DNA of 23,076 nucleotides from Barthelona sp. PAP020 (lineage: Eukaryota; Metamonada: BaSk clade), in contig JARQWU010000169.1 in the NCBI GenBank assembly GCA_040182905.1, forward strand, positions 1-23,076. Direction: 5' to 3'. Positions 1 through 9,164 of this stretch are shown here, in pieces. Positions within the stretch are counted from its first letter, which is position 1, and each line of letters starts with the position of its first letter. Below the pieces are notes generated by a model. The model was not told where the DNA came from. It ran no database searches and was given only the letters and a program-made list of their open reading frames with translations. The translations under genes and the position numbers were made by a program.

Positions 1-1
1 G

Positions 2-100
2 AGTGTAGGTATTTCAGACAAATTGAGAATGAGACATTTTGTTGGATTACGGGGTAAACAACAATTCGTGTCGGTGGAGAATGAAATTGATTTGCAATAG
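2..100 (+). CDS. 3' end of an unidentified protein gene (partial)
   Basis: The second plus-strand frame is open from the window edge to a TAG at 98-100 and gives about 32 residues ending in VSVENEIDLQ. Codon use is balanced and includes Gly, Arg, Val and Glu codons, unlike the A/T-run spacer that follows. The adjacent minus-strand gene ends at 247, so the two would converge on a short 3' spacer. The product cannot be recognised from so short a tail. It may be a chance open frame, because nothing upstream is visible. Confidence 0.35.
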   Translation, partial: SVGISDKLRMRHFVGLRGKQQFVSVENEIDLQ

Positions 101-246
101 GTGATGCAGGTTGGAACATTTTTGTATTCTCTTTGTCTGTCTATGTATTTGTAGTCTGTAAATTAAAAAGGAATTTTTTTTTTTTTGATCCTTAGAAGCA
201 CCTCAAACGTGGGTTAAATCAGGAAATAAAGAAACATCGGTGAATT
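101..246. other. convergent 3' spacer
   Basis: A short AT-rich spacer lies between two apparently convergent genes. It contains a run of about 14 T at 173-186. I see no further gene or structured element in it. Confidence 0.5.
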
Positions 247-1956
247 TTACAATAGAAGCGAAGCCTTCAAATTTTCTAGCAGTTGTTGAGCAATTACACC
301 CTGCAAAGAGGCTTCATCACTTAAAATATTGAGGAATTGACAAAGGTCTTGTTGTTGATGGTCGAACAGTTGTTGAAAGTGTTCCTCAGCGATTTGTTCA
401 ATCCATGGCATAATGTATTCAAGATGCATACCTTTCAATCCACAAATGATCAAAATATTTGCAATTTTTCTTATATTTTCGATAGATAACACATCTAAAA
501 CAAGTCCAGTTTGACCCATTAAGGACAAAAGACTTGAAATATCTTGATTAATCTGATAGTCATTCAGTGTGACAGTATACGATTGGTTGATATCCATCGA
601 TTCGTCTAAAACGCTGAAACTATTATTCATATGAGAACTGCTCCCAAAGTTCAAGTTTAACTTTGTATTAGTTCCATCTGAGAACCTTTTAAACGTTTCT
701 TTGTCCAAATGCTGATTAAACTTCAATTCTAAATTGGTCATTCGGTTCTCAAGTAATTTCAAAGAATTTTGTGTCTCATTCATGTAATCACTCATCATAT
801 CACCTAATAGACTTAATTGCGCCATTAAATCACTCAATTTTATTGGATATTCAAATGTTTTCGTGTTTCTGCTATCAACATTAGATGTCTGAGTGTCATT
901 ATGTAAATTTTTATGTGAGTCTTCCTTACTGCTATTTCCAAAAGCTAATGTAGTTAATGAATCCAACGTTACCTTTCCTGTTGAAGAGTTTAAGGTAGGA
1001 ATATTTCTGGAAGTGGGAGTATGATTCATTGAAACTGGAGTGTTTACACTATAGACAGACAAATTAACAAAATTGTCTGTTCGACTGCTATTCATTTCCA
1101 AACCACAATACATCTCAATTACGTCAGGAATTTTTTGACGAATATTCTTAAATTTATCATGTCTCAACGGCATTAAGGCATTCAAAATATCAGTTTTAAA
1201 AGGAATAAGCAGATGTTGATAAACGTCAAAAAGTTTTTCAAAGAAAGTCACACACCCCAATCTGGCAATTCTATCACTGGATTTCAAAAATTGAATTGCT
1301 TTTCTGATGAAATAAGGCAGAAATTCAACAGTATCTTGATTGGATAAAAAAAGAAAAGATGAAATACACTCAAAAATCCCTGCAACAGAAATGAGATTGC
1401 CACTTTCAAGAAGTTTTCTTAGTTTTTGTGCCAATTTTGGAAAGGAAACTGAAAGGTGTGCTCTTTCAGAATTCTCAAAGACTGCAGCAAGACACTGATA
1501 AGAAACACTCTGTGATACTCTATTATATTGTTCGCTCAACTTAAATAACCCTTGAAAAATAGGAATATAAAGACTAGAAGGATCACCTACATCAAAAGAA
1601 GAGGGAATAATACAAAATTTCACAATACTACCAAAAACATTTACAATATGACTTTCACATCGACTCTCTTCATCTTTAATTCTTCTACACAAATAATCAA
1701 CACACTTTTTAACATGAGGTAAAAATAATTGATGACAATGTTCAATAAAATAAGAAAGAATCTTAAATCCTTCAATTCGCCCCAAAACATTTATTGAAAG
1801 ATCAATAGTAGTAAAACCATTCACAAGAATTGAAATATCTTTCGGATCATTTCTTTCATCAATAATCGATTTTAATTTATTAATAGCAATTTGAGTGGTA
1901 TCTTTATCGTTTAATTTTGCTATTAATATAATTATTTGCTGTTCAAAATCACTCAT
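247..1956 (-). CDS. TOG/HEAT-repeat microtubule-associated protein, TORTIFOLIA1/SPIRAL2-like
   Basis: The 569-residue protein starts at an ATG and ends with TAA. Residues about 1-285 are all-helical HEAT-like repeats. The opening pattern, a short helix then LNDKDTTQIAINKL, and later CRRIKDEESR and RVSQSVSYQCLAAVFE, follows the N-terminal TOG-type domain of plant TORTIFOLIA1/SPIRAL2 proteins, which bind microtubules. Residues about 285-370 are Ser/Thr/Asn-rich and probably disordered. Residues about 372-420 look like a coiled coil (LLENRMTNLELKF). The last 100 residues form a compact helical domain containing MPWIEQIAEEHF. This domain order matches that family: TOG, linker, coil, helical tail. 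No signal peptide or membrane segment is seen, so a cytoskeletal role is likely. The gene shares a 410-bp divergent spacer with the next gene. The family call is by pattern; a generic HEAT protein is the alternative. Confidence 0.72.
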   Translation of the reverse strand: MSDFEQQIIILIAKLNDKDTTQIAINKLKSIIDERNDPKDISILVNGFTTIDLSINVLGRIEGFKILSYFIEHCHQLFLPHVKKCVDYLCRRIKDEESRCESHIVNVFGSIVKFCIIPSSFDVGDPSSLYIPIFQGLFKLSEQYNRVSQSVSYQCLAAVFENSERAHLSVSFPKLAQKLRKLLESGNLISVAGIFECISSFLFLSNQDTVEFLPYFIRKAIQFLKSSDRIARLGCVTFFEKLFDVYQHLLIPFKTDILNALMPLRHDKFKNIRQKIPDVIEMYCGLEMNSSRTDNFVNLSVYSVNTPVSMNHTPTSRNIPTLNSSTGKVTLDSLTTLAFGNSSKEDSHKNLHNDTQTSNVDSRNTKTFEYPIKLSDLMAQLSLLGDMMSDYMNETQNSLKLLENRMTNLELKFNQHLDKETFKRFSDGTNTKLNLNFGSSSHMNNSFSVLDESMDINQSYTVTLNDYQINQDISSLLSLMGQTGLVLDVLSIENIRKIANILIICGLKGMHLEYIMPWIEQIAEEHFQQLFDHQQQDLCQFLNILSDEASLQGVIAQQLLENLKASLLL

Positions 1957-2366
1957 TTTTTGATAAAGAAAAGCAAAAGTAAAATTAAAAAAGAATAATC
2001 TAAGTATATTCCTTAAAAATTACTTCTTTAGAACTTTACAATTAATTTGGGCAATAAAGAACAGAGGCGCTCCTTTTTTTCTGTAAAATTTTTTATTAAA
2101 CAACAAAAAGAACTTTAAAAATTCTTTTTGATCACCATATTTCACCTAATATTGATAATATTATGCTTTTAAAAGTATTAAAAAGAAAAGGAGGAAAGGA
2201 GATTTTTTCTCTTTTTTATTTCAATCAATACATTTAATATTCATATCAGTGTTATAAAAAGGTTATAAGGGCATATTTTAAAAAGAACATCAAAATTTAA
2301 AAAATTGGAAGAATTCCCAAAATAGAATCCAACTCCCTCTTTCTGATCAATTGTTTTTTTTTGTTT
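1957..2366. promoter_or_regulatory. divergent promoter spacer with a candidate TATA box
   Basis: These 410 bp separate the start codons of two divergent genes and must hold both promoters. A TATAAAAA at 2253-2260 lies about 107 bp upstream of the plus-strand ATG. A T-rich run (2351-2366) directly precedes that ATG. Transcription start sites cannot be read from the sequence. Confidence 0.45.
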
Positions 2367-4115
2367 ATGAGTTATTCTGTTTGTCCACCCAACATCCAAA
2401 ATAATGTTGAGAGTGGATATTTTATATCATCAAATAATTTTTATCATACTGCACCATATTCTTATGTTGAACCTTCATTTCAACAACAACCAAACTTTTA
2501 TTGGAACCAAGAATTACAAATAGATGGAACGCCTCTTGGATCACCCTTTAAATCACCTGATGTAGAATTTTTGTCTCCCTTGGATGATTCTCCTGTTATA
2601 TCTCCAGTTGCTGATTGTTGTGCCCCTCAAACTCAGATTTCTATTCCTCAATTGATGGAAACCCAAACGAATCAAATTTTCATTGGTGAGCTTGGTTTTA
2701 ATTTCAATGATTTTTCAGATTGTGTTATTAACAAAGATTGGTTATCTATTTTTGAAAAATATAATGTTGAAACTATTTTAAAGCCAAGAACAGTTTCCGT
2801 TAATCAAGGAACTGTTTGTGCATTATTTTTAACCAACGGATTCAGTTTGAAAACCAAAGCCAATTATTTTAAGTTTGAAGAGGATTGTACTAATGCTAAA
2901 TTGAGCAAATTTAGTCTTTATATATCTTCAATATGTTGTTTTGAACGTCAGAATATGTTTTGTGGTATTCCTTATAGATCTTGCAATATTCGAATTGATC
3001 AAATGCTTGAAAAACATTCCGAATTAATTGATAATGTCTATTTTAGGAACTGGTCTTTCCCAATATTTTCTTCTCTTCCTTCGAAGATGAATAGTGTTAC
3101 AAAGAAAGGATTTTTTGTTGTTGAATTGAATATGAATGAAGAACCTCAGATGACTGATTTTGGATATGAATATCAAGTTTTTTATAAGTTTTACGGATCT
3201 ATCAAGGAAGAGTCATTGCATTTAGCAACTTTTGGAGGAAGTATTTTTTCTAATTTATGCTATAATGATTTATTTAATGAAAATGAATTATTCAGTGTTC
3301 AAAAGAATAAAAATACCATATTGAACACTTGCATTGTTTCATTACCTTCTGGTTTAAAAACAATTCATATTCTTAATCAAGGAAGTCGATTCTTTTGGAA
3401 TGACTTTCTTTTTGATTGTGAAGAAACCAAAAATTGGTTAAATTACTCTCAAAATTATGAAAGTCTAAGAAAACAATATATATTAGATACTTTGGAAAAT
3501 AAGGTTTACACTGGAACTGGAAAAACTGCAGAAATGTGTTCTTCTTTGTCTACACGTCAACGATTTTTTGAGTTAAGTCGTTGTAAAAAATTAGAATGTT
3601 TTGGTTTGATGGAAAAAAAGACAACTGGTTCAATCACAATTAATCAAGATCAAGTCTTCCCAATTTCTGCTTATACTGATTGTGTTACTAGATTAAAAGA
3701 CCACAAGAAATTCCAGTCAAAAGCTGAAGATCTGATTAATCTTATTAAATCTGATAATTTACATGGAGTCCATGGAGATGAAAATAGTTGTGTAAATGAG
3801 GTTGTTGCTTCAAATAATGAAGTCAATAATTTTATGTTGCCCACAACAACAACAATGTATGGTTATGACATGTATAATAATCAAATGTCTCAAATGTCTT
3901 TTTCATATTTTGACGATTCTCAAGCTCAAATGTCGTCCACTCCCATGTGTTTTCCTTTTATTAATCAACCTCAACAACAACCACTAACACACCAATATCA
4001 AAACCAAATGGTTATGTCTGAATCCAATTCTGTTTTTGATTCAAATATTGATATGAATGGTTGTGGTTATATGTATGATATTTATCAATTGCCCCCTTCT
4101 ATGTTTGATCTTTGA
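2367..4115 (+). CDS. putative nuclear regulatory protein with SP cluster and Q/N/M-rich tail; family not recognised
   Basis: I place the start at the ATG at 2367. The open frame extends only two codons further upstream, beginning with a TTG. The product is 582 residues and ends with TGA. Residues about 56-80 hold a cluster of five Ser-Pro motifs (SPFKSP, LSPLDDSPVISP), typical of proline-directed phosphorylation. Residues about 85-430 form a globular, Cys-containing, mixed beta/alpha core (for example LTNGFSLKTKANYF and VYTGTGKTAEMC). The tail, from about 440 on, is rich in Gln, Asn, Met, Ser and Tyr with short Q runs. A core flanked by low-complexity tails suggests a transcription regulator of the kind found in amoebae (CudA-like or NDT80-like), but I cannot identify the fold. 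There is no signal peptide or membrane segment. The next gene lies 582 bp downstream on the same strand. Confidence 0.85.
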   Translation: MSYSVCPPNIQNNVESGYFISSNNFYHTAPYSYVEPSFQQQPNFYWNQELQIDGTPLGSPFKSPDVEFLSPLDDSPVISPVADCCAPQTQISIPQLMETQTNQIFIGELGFNFNDFSDCVINKDWLSIFEKYNVETILKPRTVSVNQGTVCALFLTNGFSLKTKANYFKFEEDCTNAKLSKFSLYISSICCFERQNMFCGIPYRSCNIRIDQMLEKHSELIDNVYFRNWSFPIFSSLPSKMNSVTKKGFFVVELNMNEEPQMTDFGYEYQVFYKFYGSIKEESLHLATFGGSIFSNLCYNDLFNENELFSVQKNKNTILNTCIVSLPSGLKTIHILNQGSRFFWNDFLFDCEETKNWLNYSQNYESLRKQYILDTLENKVYTGTGKTAEMCSSLSTRQRFFELSRCKKLECFGLMEKKTTGSITINQDQVFPISAYTDCVTRLKDHKKFQSKAEDLINLIKSDNLHGVHGDENSCVNEVVASNNEVNNFMLPTTTTMYGYDMYNNQMSQMSFSYFDDSQAQMSSTPMCFPFINQPQQQPLTHQYQNQMVMSESNSVFDSNIDMNGCGYMYDIYQLPPSMFDL

Positions 4116-4697
4116 TCAACGCTTCTCTCCTATGAGATATGAAAAAATGAAAAAAAATCATTAATTTTGTTTCCCCCATTTTCTTCAAAAAACCTCAAGC
4201 AACTTTTCATTTTGTAACAATTGTTTGAGTAAGTTTGAAGTCTTTTTTGTTTATAGTTTTGTTTATAGTTATTTGTTTATAGTTTATTTTTATGTTAATA
4301 GTTTTGTGAAATAGTTTTTGTTAATAGTGCTTAAAACCCCCCACCAATTTTTTTTTTAATTCCTGTTGTTGTTTTTATAAACATTTTTCTGGTTTAATTT
4401 TTTTCTTTTTATTTATTTGAATTCAATCGCACATTTTTGAAGGTGAATAAAGATTGATTAACCCTTTTTTTATCAATTGTTTCAATGGACAAAAATTAAT
4501 ATCGATTTATGAAGTAAACAAAAAAATAATAATTTGATCATTTGATAATTAATGATGACTAATAAATGAATAAGCTGAAAAAAGAATGATCAATAAAATG
4601 CAAAAAGAAAAAAACCACAAAAAAAAAAAAATCTTTGAAGAGATTTTGAATTTCCAAGAATTGATATTGGAATAAAACAAGCGAATAATATCTTGAG
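4116..4697. other. AT-rich spacer with promoter of the downstream gene
   Basis: The spacer between two same-strand genes is made mainly of A/T runs. It holds the 3' flank of the first gene and the promoter of the second. A degenerate repeat at 4246-4330 is listed separately. An AATAAA-like stretch at 4446-4451 could serve the upstream gene's polyadenylation. No additional gene is visible. Confidence 0.4.
4246..4330 (+). repeat. degenerate tandem TTTGTTTATAGT repeat
   Basis: The unit TTTGTTTATAGT occurs three times nearly in succession. It is followed by decayed relatives containing TTAATAGTTTTGT and TTGTTAATAGT. It sits about 130 bp downstream of a stop codon, in the 3' region of that gene. 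Confidence 0.7.
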
Positions 4698-7283
4698 ATG
4701 AATATACAAACAAATTGGTCAGTTCAATCTGGAAGTTTTTCTGACATATGTGTATTTGAAAGCATTTCTAATTTTGATTCCAATTTAATCATTAACACAT
4801 ATAATATTTCAAATTCAATTGCATTGAAAAGAACCTCAATAAGATTACCATCTTGTACATTAAAGATTTCCATTCCTACTTCACAATATATTGATGGAAT
4901 GTCAATTTTATGTTCTTCTACATTTATACAAGTTCATGATTCATCAAATGATAAACAATTACAAACATCTAAAGGAATAACTTTTGGAAAATCAACGAAT
5001 GCAAGTTTTTTTTTGCATCACATCAATTTGAGTGAAACCCAAGATGATAAATTATCTGCTATTGATATTAAGTTTGCTACAGGACAAAACAAAATATTGA
5101 CGATATACTGTATAACTTTGTTTTCTTTAGATTATTTAAATATTATTGTTCCTTTAGATGAGTTAGTATTGGAGGACAGAATTAAATATGATGAATACAG
5201 TAAGAAATTGAGTACAGAAGGTCATCCAAAGAAACAACAGATAATCAATTTTTTAGAAGAGACATATTCTTTTTTGGATGGAACATCTGTTGTGCATTAT
5301 AAAAATTTAGAAGAATATTTAGACAAGAAAACAGATAATTCTGGAGATAATTCTGAAACGACGACAACTACGACCAATACAAAAGTCAAATTACAGCCTT
5401 TGTTGAATCTTGGTAACCTTAACTCTAATAAACCTGTTACTACTCCAAAAAAAATGGCTAAATCTGCTAATAAGAAATATCGTCATAATTTAATGGGTTC
5501 ACCTATGATTAGAAAGTTGGTTATTGAAGCTACTGAAGCAGAAAAACGTCCAATTGCCACAAAATTAAGTCCTAAAACCAATAATAACAATATGATATCA
5601 TCTAACAAAGTAGAATCAAAAGATAAAGAAGTGAAGATTAGAATTGACTCTAAGGATGAACAAATTGGTGATTCTCCTTTGTTATTTCACACTCCAATTA
5701 TGATTTCAAATATTGATAATGAAATTCCCAGTATTTCTACTGTTTCTACTACACATTATGCAGACACAAGTATTGATGTTGATGTTGTAGATGAAGAAGA
5801 TGTTGAGAGTGAAAATGAAGAAAATGAAGAAAAAAGTGAAAAAATTAATATCAAAGAATTCAAAAAGTCATTGTTTTCAGCAAAAAATACTGAAAATACT
5901 GAAGCTAAAGGATCAACAGACATAATCACATTATCAATGGAGCAGTTAGACTTGTTGATTGATCAATTGAAATCAGCATTGTTTGATGAAACTACTTTGA
6001 GTATCATTTCAACAAAAATATCAAAAAGTTTACAACCTTCTTTTGAAGGGATGCATAGACGTCAAAGAACCACTAGTTCTCATAGTGTCACAAATTCTAG
6101 CACCAATCCTACACATACTCAAAGATTTGTAAAACACAATGGTGGTGGTGGCAGTGGAAATAATAACAGTAATAACTTTACAGTGGTTTCTTCGGTAGAT
6201 TTCGAAGAAAATTCTACTTCCCAACCTAACCCTATTCAAAACGATTATGTTTCTATTCATAAAGTCATAGATGCCATTAATACTGCAAAAGATGTTCAGC
6301 AACAACTGTTATCTACACTGAATCTCAATGAAAACATTCAATCAAACGTGAACTCAGTCTGGGATTTGCTAGTCGACAATGTTAACAAATTAACAAGCAT
6401 TTATAATCCGTATATAGACCATAGCTTCTTTTGTGATTCTCAATTACCATCTTTTTCTGGTCCTCCTTCAGTTACTGATTCAGTAATGGTTTTACCGACA
6501 ATGAGCATGGATGAGAGTCATGATAGATTGGAGAGAATATCAGAAAACGAGCATTTGGTGAAAATGAACTTCCAACCCGCGATGTTTGACATCGATATAG
6601 ATACGGCAAACACTTCAGGTGTGACTAATTCTGGACAAATTTCAAGAGATAGTTCTGCATCGTTTGAAGACATGCATCACAATGATGATAGTGAATTTCA
6701 TCCTGAAACAAAATCAACCACAACAGGACCTCATCCAGATCCCAATCAAGCAAATGTGTTAAGCCTCATTCAGCAAATGAGGCTTTTGGAACCTTCAGAT
6801 TCTGTTTCTTTGCTTGAACATCAGTCAAGATTTTTTTACATCCCGTCTAGAAGTGATAGTCCTAGTACTGCCAGTATCCATACAGTAGAAGAAGCAACGC
6901 AACCAAATCTTTCAAATGTACAGACAGGTGATCAACTGGATTCGTTCTCCAACACCTATAGTCCCAGTCATTTAATGGAACAATCGAATGATGAGCATTA
7001 TGAACCCAATGAATCTAAAGAACCTACGAAAGCCAATGATGTTGCCAATGATGTTGTTTATAATGTTAAAAATGGATACAAATTTCCAGATATTCAAAAA
7101 GAAGTGGAGAATTGGAAAGAATTAACTTTGAAAAATAAAGACTTTTCAAAAGAGATGAAACAAGAGAAAGAGTTACCCTCTTTTACTGATTATACTCCCA
7201 TTAGACCTAAGTGTGACAAATTAATGAAAAGTCTTCAAAGAAGAAAGAAAAAACTTGACATTTCAATTGATGATGGGTTATAG
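4698..7283 (+). CDS. large protein with N-terminal globular domain and long disordered region; unknown function
   Basis: The 861-residue protein starts at an ATG and ends with TAG. Residues 1 to about 190 look like a beta-rich globular domain of alternating hydrophobic strands. The rest is mostly low complexity: a Thr run near 220, a basic patch near 251 (KKMAKSANKKYRH) that could act as a nuclear signal, an acidic Asp/Glu stretch near 360-385, a short helical segment near 410-445, a Gly/Asn run near 482, and Ser/Pro-rich segments after that. The C-terminal tail is basic, with KSLQRRKKKLD near 845. No catalytic motif, signal peptide or membrane segment is visible. The pattern suggests a scaffold or regulator, but I cannot name a family. 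It lies on the same strand as its upstream neighbour with its own spacer. Confidence 0.85.
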   Translation: MNIQTNWSVQSGSFSDICVFESISNFDSNLIINTYNISNSIALKRTSIRLPSCTLKISIPTSQYIDGMSILCSSTFIQVHDSSNDKQLQTSKGITFGKSTNASFFLHHINLSETQDDKLSAIDIKFATGQNKILTIYCITLFSLDYLNIIVPLDELVLEDRIKYDEYSKKLSTEGHPKKQQIINFLEETYSFLDGTSVVHYKNLEEYLDKKTDNSGDNSETTTTTTNTKVKLQPLLNLGNLNSNKPVTTPKKMAKSANKKYRHNLMGSPMIRKLVIEATEAEKRPIATKLSPKTNNNNMISSNKVESKDKEVKIRIDSKDEQIGDSPLLFHTPIMISNIDNEIPSISTVSTTHYADTSIDVDVVDEEDVESENEENEEKSEKINIKEFKKSLFSAKNTENTEAKGSTDIITLSMEQLDLLIDQLKSALFDETTLSIISTKISKSLQPSFEGMHRRQRTTSSHSVTNSSTNPTHTQRFVKHNGGGGSGNNNSNNFTVVSSVDFEENSTSQPNPIQNDYVSIHKVIDAINTAKDVQQQLLSTLNLNENIQSNVNSVWDLLVDNVNKLTSIYNPYIDHSFFCDSQLPSFSGPPSVTDSVMVLPTMSMDESHDRLERISENEHLVKMNFQPAMFDIDIDTANTSGVTNSGQISRDSSASFEDMHHNDDSEFHPETKSTTTGPHPDPNQANVLSLIQQMRLLEPSDSVSLLEHQSRFFYIPSRSDSPSTASIHTVEEATQPNLSNVQTGDQLDSFSNTYSPSHLMEQSNDEHYEPNESKEPTKANDVANDVVYNVKNGYKFPDIQKEVENWKELTLKNKDFSKEMKQEKELPSFTDYTPIRPKCDKLMKSLQRRKKKLDISIDDGL

Positions 7284-7600
7284 TTCAAATTAACAGTACT
7301 GATTTTGTTTTTTATTTTAGCCTTTGTTTTTTTAGTGAAAGAATAATTAAATAGTTGTATATAACAATATTATAGTCTAATTAAGTATTATAGATATAGA
7401 AAAGAATTAATACGTTAACTTTAAAATAAAAAATTTAAAAAGCACATGTTTAAAAAGAAAATTTTTTTTTTCCTCAAAACATTACAAAGATTTGTTCGAA
7501 TTAAGTGAAAACTCTTTTTGGAAAGGCTGTTTGAATTGCAAAAAGCGTACTGATAATTTTTTTGTTGAAACAAAAAATGCAGGCAAATAATTTTTCTTTG
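7284..7600. other. AT-rich 3' spacer, no gene seen
   Basis: These 317 bp consist of A/T runs and short inverted A and T tracts. No open frame with coding character and no structured element was found. A recognisable spacer repeat starts right after it. Confidence 0.4.
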
Positions 7601-7938
7601 CATGAGTCTTCAAAAACTTTTGTAACTTGAGACTAGCGTTTCAAATGATCAGTAAACTAATAATTATTTTTTATCTTTATTCATCTTGAGTGTTTAGCGT
7701 TCCTTTTAGTAACCATTCAGTCTTTACTTTTTTATTTTAGGATCCTATGCTTTTGTAAAATTTTTGCAGTGCTATTGTTCAAAAAGCCTAAAAGCTCTGA
7801 TATTCTTAAAAGTTAAGGATAAATATATGAAACTTCTTGTGATTACCTTGTAAAGTGTCAAAAGTTTTTGGAGTAGGTAATAGCAATGTTTTGCGTCAAG
7901 GAAAAGTAGAGGAACAAAGAATTTCGATTTGGTTAAAG
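7601..7938 (+). repeat. dispersed spacer block X, copy 1
   Basis: This block aligns by eye with 20221-20860 in the same orientation, in three collinear stretches. The first shares GTCTTCAAAA, then CTTGAGACT, then a match around GATCAGTAAAC. The second shares CCTATGCT, TGTAAAAT and ATTGTTCAAAAA. The third shares TCAAAA, TTTTGGAG, a GGTAATAG/GGATAATAG match and AGAACA. Copy 2 carries about 300 bp more between the second and third stretches. No coding potential is seen. It may be a decayed mobile element, or the conserved 3' spacer of a duplicated gene unit. Confidence 0.6.
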
Positions 7939-8280
7939 CAATCGTCTTGTAAACAACTCTCTTTTTTATTTATTTTTGTTTATTTTCAACTACAATACTC
8001 CTTTAAATAAAAAACCTAAAACACATATCTTCTGAAGCTTCTTCTTAAATTGTCTTACTAATTATCCAAAGATGGACAAGAATAAAAAACTTCAACTAAA
8101 ATAATAAATGACTACATTTACAAACATCCCAAACAGCCACTGATTAACACTGTTGAAAGTTTATTATGGTAAAAATTCATCCGAGCATAACTGAGAAATG
8201 AATCACACACAATTAGTTGTAATATGGCACCTGAAGTTTAACAATTGAAGAATAACGTTTGGCTAACAACATGCACATTT
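7939..8280. other. spacer 3' of the ankyrin relic
   Basis: This AT-rich spacer lies downstream (on the minus strand) of the decayed bundle-ankyrin gene. Part of it, near 8230-8280, may be further ankyrin sequence too decayed to read. Nothing else is recognised. Confidence 0.35.
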
Positions 8281-9139
8281 CTAAAACACATCAGCCCCAT
8301 AATCCAACAACATTTTGTCAACAACAAGATAACTACAGTGAAAACTGATATACAATAAAGAAGAGCCAACATTTTTGCAAAAGTTGATATCAACCTCAAA
8401 ATCCAACAGACTCTTAACAATAACATGGTACTAATAGGATGAAGCTTCCCAAAATAAATACTTTTCACCTTTTGTCAAGCTTTTATCCATTTTCTATGAA
8501 CATTATGTAATATTACCTCTGTCTAAAGAATTATCTGAAACCACAACTTCATAAATATGTGTTTCATACATGAAATTCAACTTTTTTCTTCTGCGTTATT
8601 TGAGCTTCTTTGAGTTCCTCAAATTTGTCATCTATTTTACCAAAAATTATATCAGAAATAGATTCTGGATTATATTTTTTAAAGTTTTGAGTGTGTTGAA
8701 TCCACTCTTTTTCCAAAGCGTTAATTTTTTGATAAATTTTAATGATTTCCTTCAAATTTTCAATTCCATTCAAAGTTTCCCTGCATTTTTCTGTATCTAA
8801 AAACTTATTCACAATACAATAAAAGCTTTCATAAACATTCTTCAAACTATCAAACAACCAATAAAAATGTATTATCCTTTCAAAATTCCTACTTTCTATA
8901 ATTACTACTTTTGCAATGCTAGTGACAAAAAAAACGATTCTGAAATGCACCAAGTAAGTAATTTCAGGAATTTCAGAAGTTTTTAAGAAACTGGTGCCCT
9001 TCAACACTGAGTCGACACATTCCACAAAAACTTAACTACTGTTTTCAATAATATCGTTATTTACTCTCAAAAAAAGCATGAAATCTTCAACTTTTGTGGA
9101 GATGAAACTCTTTAAATTCTTAAATGAAAAATTGGTCAT
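8281..9139 (-). pseudogene. decayed helical-bundle plus ankyrin gene of the local kinase family, kinase domain missing
   Basis: From an ATG at 9139-9137 the reading frame resembles the second helical bundle of the 12778-16647 gene. The best match is KCRETLNGIENLKEIIKIY against KCKETLDGNGDLKEIVEIH. The frame is broken by a TAA at codon 36 (9034-9032), reopens to about 8567, and ends in a stop. In another frame the sequence then continues with the family's post-kinase linker (IYEVVVSDN against LYEVVVPDN) and an ankyrin repeat (WEASS, LLDFEVDINFCKN, MLLDYGADV). At least three further stops interrupt this part. No kinase sequence lies between bundle and linker, so it was deleted or was never present. 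The intact kinase-ankyrin gene ends only 26 bases upstream on the same strand, and the similarity suggests the two were once one reading frame. It is most likely non-functional. Confidence 0.8.
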
Positions 9140-9164
9140 ATCAAAAGCATGACACAGAGGATTG

